From positions 335 to 6,010 of the forward strand of contig MGPL01000036.1 of assembly GCA_001797415.1 (NCBI GenBank): DNA of 5,676 bases. Reading direction: 5' to 3'. This stretch comes from Deltaproteobacteria bacterium GWA2_55_10. Its GTDB lineage: Bacteria; Desulfobacterota; GWC2-55-46. A model generated the notes under the pieces. That model worked only from the letters and a program-made list of their open reading frames with translations. It ran no database searches and was not told where the DNA came from. Shown in pieces: positions 1-5,237 of this stretch (within the stretch, counting starts at the first letter, position 1; the number at the start of each line of letters is the position of its first letter). The position numbers and the translations under genes were made by a program.

Positions 1-912
1 GGTGGCACGAAGAAAAGAGAGAAGCAGTCTGATTATCTTAAAATCGCTCGCGAGGATTTGAGGATTATTCCTCAGCAGCTCTGGGAGAAAGTTCAGGCGA
101 GAATCAAGGCGACCTCCGCCATGTATATAAGAAGTTCGGATGGAAAGTTGCAGGGCAAACCTGATAGCGGACGGGATTCAAAGTACCTCTTGAGCGTCAT
201 TACCCAGTGCGGAATTTGCGGACACCATATTATCGGTTTCCGCTCCGGCGCGAGTCACAGGAGATTTTATGTCTGTTCATATCATAGCAACCGAGGCTCA
301 AAGGTCTGCTCGAATGATTTAAGAATCCCTATGACTGAGCTGGATAATCTCGTCCTGTCTGCTATAAAAAAGGATGTCCTGAGTAAGGACACCATCAAGT
401 ACATCGTGAAGAAGTCGATGGATGAAATAGCCAAGCTCCAGAAAGAACAGCCTCATAGGGGCTCCTCCTTAAAAGAGGAACTTCGGAAGACTGAGCAGGA
501 ATTAAAGAACCTCGCATCGGCTATTGCCTCAGGGAGTGGTGTCCCTAAAATTATCTTACAGGAGATTAAGGACAGGGAATCGAAGACAGAGGCATTGAAA
601 GTCGAAGTCGCTCGATATAATGCCCCTGCTCAGATGAATGAGGTGGATTATGAAAAACTGGAAAAGGCCCTTGAATCAAGATTGATGAGGTTCGAGGAGT
701 TGATATTCTCTGATGTCGCCATTGCTCGGCAGGTGTTACGGAAGCTATTCAAGAAGCCGCTGATTCTCAAACCAGAAGAGGGTGGCGGATATAGTCTCGA
801 AGGGGAAACGGCTCTTGGCCCGCTACTCCCTCCTGCGAAGGTAACAGTCGGACACCCTTCGCTAACCCAACCTACAACTACAACTGTCCACAAAAAAAGA
901 CCGCCGATGTAA
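1..912 (+). CDS. Large serine recombinase, C-terminal part (5' end outside window)
   Basis: The frame is open from base 1, so this is the 3' part of a gene whose catalytic resolvase domain lies upstream of the window; the TTG at 58 is internal, not a real start. About 303 residues are visible. The first 40 (EDLRIIPQQLWEKVQAR) match the end of the Recombinase domain of large serine integrases. Next comes a zinc beta-ribbon with CGIC at about 208-219, then cysteines at about 274 and 307, followed by LDNLVLSAI, which is typical of this domain. A Lys/Glu-rich coiled coil spans roughly bases 420-630; this is the part that in the family mediates synapsis and directionality. The family cuts and joins att sites for phages, conjugative elements and cassettes. 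It is the only + strand gene here and has more A/T at third codon positions than its neighbours, suggesting import. The tail after 820 (TQPTTTTVHKKRPPM) is low-complexity. Family confidence is high; element type is unknown. Confidence 0.88.
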   Translation, partial: GGTKKREKQSDYLKIAREDLRIIPQQLWEKVQARIKATSAMYIRSSDGKLQGKPDSGRDSKYLLSVITQCGICGHHIIGFRSGASHRRFYVCSYHSNRGSKVCSNDLRIPMTELDNLVLSAIKKDVLSKDTIKYIVKKSMDEIAKLQKEQPHRGSSLKEELRKTEQELKNLASAIASGSGVPKIILQEIKDRESKTEALKVEVARYNAPAQMNEVDYEKLEKALESRLMRFEELIFSDVAIARQVLRKLFKKPLILKPEEGGGYSLEGETALGPLLPPAKVTVGHPSLTQPTTTTVHKKRPPM

Positions 913-932
913 TTACTAAATACCGGACACAC

Positions 933-963
933 TTCAACGTTGAAATGCGCTTTCCTGCATTCA
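933..963. repeat. Overlapping palindromes just after the recombinase gene
   Basis: TTCAACGTTGAA at 933-944 is a perfect 12-bp palindrome. It overlaps a second imperfect stem, TTGAAATGC (940-948) against GCATTCAA (957-964), with one bulged A and an 8-nt loop. The position 20 bp after the recombinase stop is where element ends and attachment sites of serine integrases are often found. The sites themselves are imperfect palindromes, so an att half-site is possible. No second copy is visible in the window to test this. Confidence 0.35.
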
Positions 964-1001
964 AACTTCAGCCTCATTGCCCCTGCTTTCAGTCCTGCTC
1001 C

Positions 1002-1133
1002 TCAGAAAGCTGGAAGCAGAAAATAGCCAATGATCATGGCCAATGTAAGGATAGCCACGACCGCGATATAGACCTCGTCGGCGTGCCTGAATTCCTTATC
1101 GTGCCAATCGAACATCCTGGTTGCGAGCGGCAT
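1002..1133 (-). CDS. Small single-span membrane protein, 43 aa
   Basis: Reading the minus strand from the ATG at 1133 gives a 43-residue protein ending in TGA at 1004-1002. The N-terminal 20 residues are polar and charged (MPLATRMFDWHDKEFRHADE). Residues 21-40 form one uninterrupted hydrophobic helix (VYIAVVAILTLAMIIGYFLL) that ends in PAF. Positive charge at the N-terminal side predicts N-in topology. A strong Shine-Dalgarno GGAGGC at 1146-1141 sits 7-8 nt before the ATG, which is the main reason for believing the gene. The length is below most gene-calling cut-offs. The family is not recognised; the shape resembles small subunits or regulators of membrane complexes, but no partner gene is visible. 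A candidate promoter lies at 1319-1327, with the inverted-repeat element between promoter and gene. Confidence 0.62.
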   Translation of the reverse strand: MPLATRMFDWHDKEFRHADEVYIAVVAILTLAMIIGYFLLPAF

Positions 1134-1140
1134 ACTATTC

Positions 1141-1146
1141 GCCTCC
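1141..1146 (-). promoter_or_regulatory. Ribosome binding site of the 43-aa membrane protein
   Basis: On the minus strand GGAAGGAGGC precedes GAATAGT and the ATG. The GGAGG core lies 8 nt upstream of the start, an optimal spacing, and supports translation of the short frame. Confidence 0.6.
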
Positions 1147-1169
1147 TTCCCGCACCTTCAAAAACCTAT

Positions 1170-1310
1170 GGAACCTCTGATTAATTCATTGATTCGTCAT
1201 TGCGAGCGCAGCGAAGCAATCTCGTCTTTAGGTAAATCAAGCACTTGGAGATTGCTTCGTCGCTTTGCTCCTCGCAATGACAGCAAAAACGAGAATTAAT
1301 CAGAACTTCC
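1170..1310. mobile_element. MITE-like inverted-repeat element, about 140 bp
   Basis: Two levels of inverted repeat are visible. The inner arms are GTCATTGCGAG (1196-1206) and CTCGCAATGAC (1271-1281), continuing inward as GAAGCAATCTC (1213-1223) against GAGATTGCTTC (1248-1258), with a GCGC/AGCG-rich mismatch stretch between. The outer arms are CTGATTAATTC (about 1177-1187) and GAATTAATCAG (1293-1303). Together the arms could fold into one long hairpin with a loop around 1224-1247. From established knowledge, this CATTGCGAG/GAAGCAATCTC palindrome recurs as a dispersed non-coding repeat in many environmental bacterial genomes. CCTAT at 1165-1169 and again at 1310-1314 would be a 5-bp target duplication, though a match this short may be chance. 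It encodes no protein and would need a transposase in trans. Confidence 0.75.
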
Positions 1311-1312
1311 CT

Positions 1313-1325
1313 ATATAAATTATAT
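1313..1325. repeat. AT-rich dyad ATATAA-A-TTATAT
   Basis: ATATAA (1313-1318) and TTATAT (1320-1325) are perfect inverted copies around one A. The dyad overlaps the candidate -10 box on the minus strand. It may be an operator, or only a by-product of AT-rich promoter sequence. Confidence 0.3.
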
Positions 1326-1327
1326 CA
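1319..1327 (-). promoter_or_regulatory. Candidate extended -10 promoter reading toward the 43-aa gene
   Basis: The minus strand reads TG-A-TATAAT, a perfect -10 hexamer (1324-1319) with the extended TGn element. No good -35 box is visible at 16-18 bp, which is tolerated in extended -10 promoters. Transcription would start near 1312, run through the whole inverted-repeat element and give the membrane-protein gene a leader of about 180 nt that can fold into a long hairpin. Confidence 0.4.
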
Positions 1328-1343
1328 CTTTTGAACAGGGCGC

Positions 1344-1413
1344 GGGCCGGAGGCGCTGGGCCGGAACTCCAGCTTGCCAGCTTGCATGGTGGGCTCTGCC
1401 CACCTTACCATGC
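1344..1413. repeat. Compact repeat cluster with GTGGGC-TCT-GCCCAC hairpin
   Basis: Three elements lie side by side. GGGCCGG occurs at 1344-1350 and 1358-1364. CCAGCTTG is tandemly duplicated at 1369-1376 and 1377-1384. A hairpin has outer arms GCATG (1384-1388) and CATGC (1409-1413), inner arms GTGGGC (1389-1394) and GCCCAC (1398-1403), and a 5-nt bulge. Hairpins of the GGTGGGC...GCCCACC type are known as dispersed intergenic repeats. It lies about 30 bp past the stop of the RRM gene, so it could act as a 3' stabilising structure or terminator, but no T-run follows on that strand. Confidence 0.55.
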
Positions 1414-1441
1414 TGACTCACAATATTTTCTACTTGGATGG

Positions 1442-1765
1442 CTAAAAAGGACGGCGCCCGCCTCGCCCGCCGCCGCGCCCGCCGGGACCCCCTCGCCCTC
1501 CTTTACCGCCAGGGCGGCCTTCCTCGCGAGGACGAGCCTCATTGACGCTAAGCGCCCTTCCTTTAAATTCCTTCTCATTCAGGCCGTCGATCGCGCTTTT
1601 GGCTTCCGCCGAATTGGGCATCTCCACGAATCCAAACCCTTTTGATTCGCCGCTGTACTTGTCTTTTATAATCGAGACGGACTCAACACGGCCGAATGCT
1701 TCGAAAGCCCGCTTTATATCCTCTTCCGTTGCATCATACGACAAATTCCCCACATAGAGATTCAT
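1442..1765 (-). CDS. RRM-domain RNA-binding protein with RGG tail
   Basis: A 107-residue protein consisting of one RNA recognition motif (about 1-78) and a Gly/Arg-rich tail (about 82-107). RNP2 is LYVGNL (3-8) and RNP1 is KGFGFVEM (42-49), with the aromatic residues that stack on RNA present in both (Tyr4, Phe44, Phe46). The spacing beta1-alpha1-beta2-beta3-alpha2-beta4 is normal. Bacterial stand-alone RRM proteins of this size are cytoplasmic, bind single-stranded RNA and in cyanobacteria are often cold-inducible; here the target is unknown. The ATG at 1765 is supported by AAGGAG at 1777-1772, six bases upstream. It has its own promoter and is therefore probably separate from the operon upstream. 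The tail is encoded by a very GC-rich stretch (1442-1530), and its repeats (RGGPGGRGGG) may vary in length between strains. Family assignment is secure. Confidence 0.95.
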   Translation of the reverse strand: MNLYVGNLSYDATEEDIKRAFEAFGRVESVSIIKDKYSGESKGFGFVEMPNSAEAKSAIDGLNEKEFKGRALSVNEARPREEGRPGGKGGRGGPGGRGGGRGGRRPF

Positions 1766-1818
1766 TCCGGTCTCCTTTCACTATGACCCAGTGTCTTTGA
1801 AATGCGCCTGATTATTCA

Positions 1819-1827
1819 ATTATAGCA
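1819..1827 (-). promoter_or_regulatory. Extended -10 promoter of the RRM gene
   Basis: The minus strand reads TG-C-TATAAT, a perfect -10 (1824-1819) with extended TGn element. A TTGATA occurs 9 bp upstream, too close to be a normal -35. Transcription from about 1812 would give a leader of roughly 47 nt before the ATG at 1765, containing the ribosome binding site AAGGAG. The box lies 17 bp beyond the stop of the preceding small gene. Confidence 0.6.
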
Positions 1828-1843
1828 GTTTTTTATCAAATCA

Positions 1844-2029
1844 TTACTCGGCCTGCTCAGCCGACAGTTTGCCGAGCACAAAGGCGTCCAGGATAGTCAG
1901 AAGGATCTCCTTTTCCTTGCGAGAGAGGCGCTTGTAGCCGTGGAGCAGCCTGTCAGTGTCGGCAGTGGACTTCCTGCCGGCGGGCTTGCGAGTAAAGTTT
2001 GTCAGGTGCACCACATTGTTCTTTTTCAT
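1844..2029 (-). CDS. Small charged protein, 61 aa, last gene of the operon
   Basis: Unrecognised basic protein. The N-terminal 30 residues are polar and look disordered (KKNNVVHLTNFTRKPAGRK). Residues 32-56 look like one or two amphipathic helices (YKRLSRKEKEILLTILDAF). I start it at the ATG at 2029 because AAAGG lies 7 nt upstream; the frame can also begin at the ATG at 2065, giving 73 residues, but that start has no Shine-Dalgarno. The gene follows the acyltransferase stop by 18-55 nt with no terminator between, so it is probably co-transcribed. YKRLS near residue 32 resembles FKRLS near residue 107 of the XRE regulator at the head of the operon, so a shared interaction helix is possible. 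No signal peptide or membrane segment is present. Function unknown. Confidence 0.7.
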   Translation of the reverse strand: MKKNNVVHLTNFTRKPAGRKSTADTDRLLHGYKRLSRKEKEILLTILDAFVLGKLSAEQAE

Positions 2030-2083
2030 TTTAAGACCTTTTCCCTTTATGAAATTTACTTCCATTGCAAACCGGCGGAAACT

Positions 2084-2884
2084 CTATGCCGCCTTCTCCG
2101 CGGCGTCTTTTTTCTGGAAGAATTTGCCGAACGGGCTCTTGCAGATGTCCTTGAGCTTCCAGTTCATTGGCAGCGCGCACATGTCGATTCCGCTGCAGTA
2201 GATGGGCTCGCCCGTAAAGAGCAGCCCGACCCTGGTAAAGAGCTTCAATGTCTGCGGCAATTCTTCTATGTCGAACTCCTCTCCAGAGTCGCCGACGGGT
2301 TTCTTCGCGAGCGGGAACCTGTAGTCCGAGGTCTTGCCGCCGGTCTTTCTGGGATGGACCGTGATATCCGGGTCGAACAGGCTGTTTGACTTCGCGTGCT
2401 TGTAAATGAGATAGGTGTCGGAGAGGCTGTCGGTCTCGGGGTTGACGTTTGTAATGAGGTCCGTTACGCCCCTTTCGCCCGCGTACTCTATAAGGCTTCT
2501 CCACAGACAAAAAATAGTCTTTGTGCTTTTGAACCTTTCCTTGACGCATGACCTGGATATCTCGGCTATCTTCAGGTCCGTCGAGGCGTAATGCCTTATA
2601 TCGTACAGGTTCTCCATCGGGAGGCCGTAACAGCCGCCTTCCCTTTCAGAGACCGACCTGTTCGGGAGGAGGAGGCGCGCGCTCCCGGCCGGCTGCCCGT
2701 TGAAATACGCGAGGAAGTGTACTGTCGTATCCAATCTGTCGTAATCGTCGATTTCCAGGCCGCTTTCGATTTCCTTCTGGATATACCCGGTCTCTCTCAC
2801 AAATACGTCATAGCGGATGCGATAGCACAGTTCTTTTGCCTGATCGGATGTCGCGCGGACCACCTCGATACTGATTGCACTCAC
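2084..2884 (-). CDS. LuxI/FeeM-like N-acyltransferase (PEP-CTERM/exosortase-associated type)
   Basis: GNAT-fold acyltransferase of up to 266 residues. The pattern CYRIRYDVFVRETGY (20-34), then Asp49 and Asp52, Arg70 in GSARLL and Glu108 in AEISRSCV matches the invariant residues of autoinducer synthases and N-acyl amino acid synthases (R24, F28, D, D, R, E), with Tyr34 in place of the usual Trp. The EISRSCV...LW block also recalls the OlsB ornithine acyltransferase group. Such enzymes transfer an acyl chain from acyl-ACP or acyl-CoA to an amino group. The C-terminal part (about 210-245, LFTRVGLLFTGEPIYCSGID) fits the longer FeeM/TIGR03694-type branch more than LuxI. It follows the radical SAM gene by 45 nt. 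The GTG at 2884 overlaps the Shine-Dalgarno and so is unlikely to be used; ATC at 2875 (Ile4) has ideal spacing. No ATG, GTG or TTG lies upstream in frame. Product unknown. Confidence 0.85.
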   Translation of the reverse strand: MSAISIEVVRATSDQAKELCYRIRYDVFVRETGYIQKEIESGLEIDDYDRLDTTVHFLAYFNGQPAGSARLLLPNRSVSEREGGCYGLPMENLYDIRHYASTDLKIAEISRSCVKERFKSTKTIFCLWRSLIEYAGERGVTDLITNVNPETDSLSDTYLIYKHAKSNSLFDPDITVHPRKTGGKTSDYRFPLAKKPVGDSGEEFDIEELPQTLKLFTRVGLLFTGEPIYCSGIDMCALPMNWKLKDICKSPFGKFFQKKDAAEKAA

Positions 2885-2888
2885 CTCC
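2881..2888 (-). promoter_or_regulatory. Perfect Shine-Dalgarno GGAGGTGA that points to an AUC start
   Basis: The minus strand carries GGAGGTGA, an 8-nt perfect complement to the 16S rRNA tail. Eight bases after GGAGG lies an in-frame ATC (2875-2873). The only conventional in-frame candidate, GTG at 2884, lies inside the Shine-Dalgarno itself; the GTG at 2880 is out of frame. This favours initiation at AUC. Confidence 0.5.
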
Positions 2889-2929
2889 CCTGCTGGTTCA
2901 AATGACGAGGGCTTGCATCCTGAAAGACT

Positions 2930-4564
2930 TTAGGCTGATATTTTTACGGGTAAGCTGCTTGCGCTCCTGTTAATCGTCTTGATTATCCCTTCCATGCTCG
3001 GCCTGTCGCCTGCCTTCAGGTAATGGCGGACCTTGCTCCGGAACTCCCTGAAGTCCATCCGGCAGTGCTTGGACATCAGCGCGGCGTCGTCCATCACCTG
3101 CGTCAGCATCCCTTCTTCCTTCTCCAGCGCGTCGGCAAAGCGGTCCGACTCCCCGGCTATCTCGAAGAAATCCTTCCCGTTTATCTTGTAGTTCAGAGGC
3201 TTCCACATGGTAGGCGGGTAGAAGAGCGCCGGGGTGAAGAACATCAGATCGTAAAAGTAGTTCTCGCTGAGCTCGATGAAGTACTCTCCGGGCTTGTCGC
3301 CCCAGGTGCTCTTCGGCGTGATGATGGGCGTGCATATCGACACTGCGTCCGCGCCGGAAGCCTTTATGAAATTATAAGTGTCCCTCTTGGTCTCTTCAGT
3401 CTCGCCGGGCGACGGATATACGTAGCTCGTCACCACGAAAAGCCCTCTTTTCCTGCATTCGTCTATGGCCCTTTTCGCGTTCTCCAGCTTGAGCCCCTTG
3501 TTTATGTATTTATCGATCATCTGCTGGTTGCCGGACTCCACCCCGAAGAAGACCGAGAAACACCCGGACTTTTTCAGGATGTCCAGGGCGTCCATATCGA
3601 GGTTGTTCACATGGCTTATGAGCGCGTACTCGATGTCGAGGCCCTCGTTGACTATCCGTTCGGCGACGTCCCTTATGAGCATGCCCGGAGTGTTCGAGTC
3701 GCCGTTCCTGAAGACGCGGGTGCCGTGGGTGTCGATTACGTGCCGGAACTCGCTTATGATATGCTCCGGGCTCTTGCTCCGCCACTTGGAGCCGCTCTTG
3801 TTCGAGTGTCCGCAGAAGTTGCATTTGAACGGGCATCCCCGGCTGAACTCTGAGATGAACAGTTTAAGCTTCTGGTCGCCCTTGAGGGCCGGGTATATAT
3901 CGGTATCGTAGATTGGAAAAGATTTATCGAGATTCTGGAGCCGCTTCTCAGGGGTCTCCCACACGCCGGAGCCGTCCTTTATGACGAGATTGGGGATGGA
4001 TTTGAGTTCCCTGCGCCCAATCGCGTATTCGGCGAGGTCGACTATCGTCTCCTCTCCTTCCCCGTAGGCGAGCACATCGTAGACGTCCGTCACCTTGTAG
4101 ATATTGCCCCTGAAATAATCGACATGGGAGCCGCCGGCGAATATCCTGATCCCGGGATTTCTGCTTTTTATATTCTTCGCGAGCTTTATGCCGTTCTCAA
4201 AGCTCTGGCCCATCCACAATTTGAAGCCGAGAAAATCTATCTTGCGCCTCCGGATGATATCCGTTATCTCCCGGGCCTTTTCGTCTATGTCCAGGTCCTG
4301 GATAAGGTCCAGCTCAGCCGATATCTCCTTCAACTCCCTGGAGCTGTCCGGAGTATCTTTACCGGCGAGATCGACAAGCCTCTTCCCGTATTCATGCGGG
4401 AGCAGCTTCATTATGTCTATCGTGTTGTAATCGAGTATCGTGGTCTCATGGCCGCTGGAGAGCAACGAGTTGGCCAGCACGGCCAGGCCGTTGTCCGGCA
4501 TGAAAGCGTTCGGCGTGGTCGGATATCCGGTGTAATTTACGAGGAGGCTTCTGCTCTTCATCAT
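2930..4564 (-). CDS. B12-binding-type radical SAM enzyme
   Basis: A 544-residue cytoplasmic protein with the class B radical SAM layout. The N-terminal cobalamin-binding-like Rossmann domain (about 5-200) shows SGHETTILDYN, DFLGFKLW, IRIFAGGSHVDY and YGEGEET. The radical SAM barrel (about 235-430) has the cluster ligands C244, C248 and C251 in RGCPFKCNFCGH, then FFGVESGN (339-346) and YPSPGETEET (383-392). A C-terminal region of about 110 residues (435-544) is not recognised and probably gives substrate specificity. The histidine loop DxHxxG, which ligates cobalt from below in methionine synthase, is absent, as is common in this class. Members perform radical methylations, ring formation or other modifications. 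ATG at 4564 has only a weak ribosome binding site and a second Met follows; it starts 13 nt after the regulator's stop, consistent with translational coupling. Substrate unknown; location next to an N-acyltransferase suggests an acylated product or its precursor. Confidence 0.93.
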   Translation of the reverse strand: MMKSRSLLVNYTGYPTTPNAFMPDNGLAVLANSLLSSGHETTILDYNTIDIMKLLPHEYGKRLVDLAGKDTPDSSRELKEISAELDLIQDLDIDEKAREITDIIRRRKIDFLGFKLWMGQSFENGIKLAKNIKSRNPGIRIFAGGSHVDYFRGNIYKVTDVYDVLAYGEGEETIVDLAEYAIGRRELKSIPNLVIKDGSGVWETPEKRLQNLDKSFPIYDTDIYPALKGDQKLKLFISEFSRGCPFKCNFCGHSNKSGSKWRSKSPEHIISEFRHVIDTHGTRVFRNGDSNTPGMLIRDVAERIVNEGLDIEYALISHVNNLDMDALDILKKSGCFSVFFGVESGNQQMIDKYINKGLKLENAKRAIDECRKRGLFVVTSYVYPSPGETEETKRDTYNFIKASGADAVSICTPIITPKSTWGDKPGEYFIELSENYFYDLMFFTPALFYPPTMWKPLNYKINGKDFFEIAGESDRFADALEKEEGMLTQVMDDAALMSKHCRMDFREFRSKVRHYLKAGDRPSMEGIIKTINRSASSLPVKISA

Positions 4565-4577
4565 CTGCCCGTTCCGG

Positions 4578-5036
4578 TCAGCCGGCGAGTGATTTTTCCG
4601 CCGCTTGCACCCTGGCGGTCTTCGTTCTCCGCCTTTGAATGTTGAGATGCCTTTTCTGCATCAATATCTTGGCGATGTTCAATATCTTGCCCCTGCTGCT
4701 GTCGGAGAGCCTTTTGAAGATCCCGAGAAGGTGCATGGTCTCTTCCATCTTTCTGTCCTGGCTGTCGCTCGGCGCCCCCCTTTTTCCTGTCATGAGCCAA
4801 AGCTCATTGACCCCGAAAAACTCCTTCAGGGCGAAGAGCAGCCTGCCGCTTGGCTGGCGTTTGCCGGTTTCTATCTCTGAGAGGGTCTTGACCCGCACCA
4901 TCAGCGCGGCGGCGAATTCGGCCTTTGTCAGGTTGTTCTGCAGCCTGATGTCCCTTATTCGCGACCCAAGCTCTTTAAGAAAAAGATGTTTGTCCGCTTC
5001 CAGTTCGCGCCCTATCGCTCTTTTTAGAGAAGCCAT
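4578..5036 (-). CDS. XRE-family transcriptional regulator
   Basis: A 152-residue DNA-binding protein. Residues about 22-80 form a Cro/CI-type helix-turn-helix (LGSRIRDIRLQNNLTKAEFA, then VKTLSEIETGKRQPS, then FGVNELWLMTGK). Before it is a 20-residue polar N-terminal extension, and after it a helical linker with FKRLSDSSRGKILNIAKILM (107-126) and a basic tail. The TG(K) after the domain is typical of XRE repressors that have a separate C-terminal oligomerisation helix. The ATG at 5036 is supported by GAGG at 5045-5042, five bases upstream. It is the first gene of the operon and probably controls its own promoter in the 200-bp region up to 5237. No clear -35/-10 pair or strong operator dyad could be identified there; TATATA at 5047-5052 lies too close to the ribosome binding site to be the -10. 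Ligand unknown; the product of the operon is a possibility only. Confidence 0.92.
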   Translation of the reverse strand: MASLKRAIGRELEADKHLFLKELGSRIRDIRLQNNLTKAEFAAALMVRVKTLSEIETGKRQPSGRLLFALKEFFGVNELWLMTGKRGAPSDSQDRKMEETMHLLGIFKRLSDSSRGKILNIAKILMQKRHLNIQRRRTKTARVQAAEKSLAG

Positions 5037-5041
5037 TTAAA

Positions 5042-5045
5042 CCTC
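5042..5045 (-). promoter_or_regulatory. Ribosome binding site of the XRE regulator
   Basis: GAGG on the minus strand, five bases before the ATG at 5036, decides this start over any further upstream. Confidence 0.5.
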
Positions 5046-5237
5046 GTATATAAATGTAATTAAAAGTTTTCCGGACGGACCATACGAATGCGTCAAACCG
5101 TTTTTAAATTCGTGATCGGATTGTATGAATAAGAAACTAACTTTTAGGTAACCGATAGGAAAAAAGGCGTGTCACAGGAAAAAGAATGTATCTGATTCAG
5201 GAGTATGCTGGCGGCTTGCGGGGTGTTTTTTTGCGGG

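Noticed and set aside
648..977. 109-aa minus-strand frame antisense to the recombinase 3' end
   Set aside because: Most of it lies opposite the recombinase coding region, and no good ribosome binding site precedes its start; its first 20 residues are mentioned only as a possible gene remnant.
945..1184. 79-aa + strand frame
   Set aside because: It is antisense to the 43-aa membrane protein, has low-complexity composition and no ribosome binding site.
1331..1645. 104-aa + strand frame, antisense to the RRM gene
   Set aside because: Its sequence is the reverse of the GC-rich RGG codons and has no domain or ribosome binding site.
3023..3853. 276-aa + strand frame inside the radical SAM gene
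   Set aside because: It is a shadow caused by high third-position G+C in the radical SAM gene, which has clear family motifs in the other strand.
5047..5052. TATATA as a -10 box for the XRE gene
   Set aside because: It overlaps the region where the ribosome binding site must lie and has no -35 at a normal distance.
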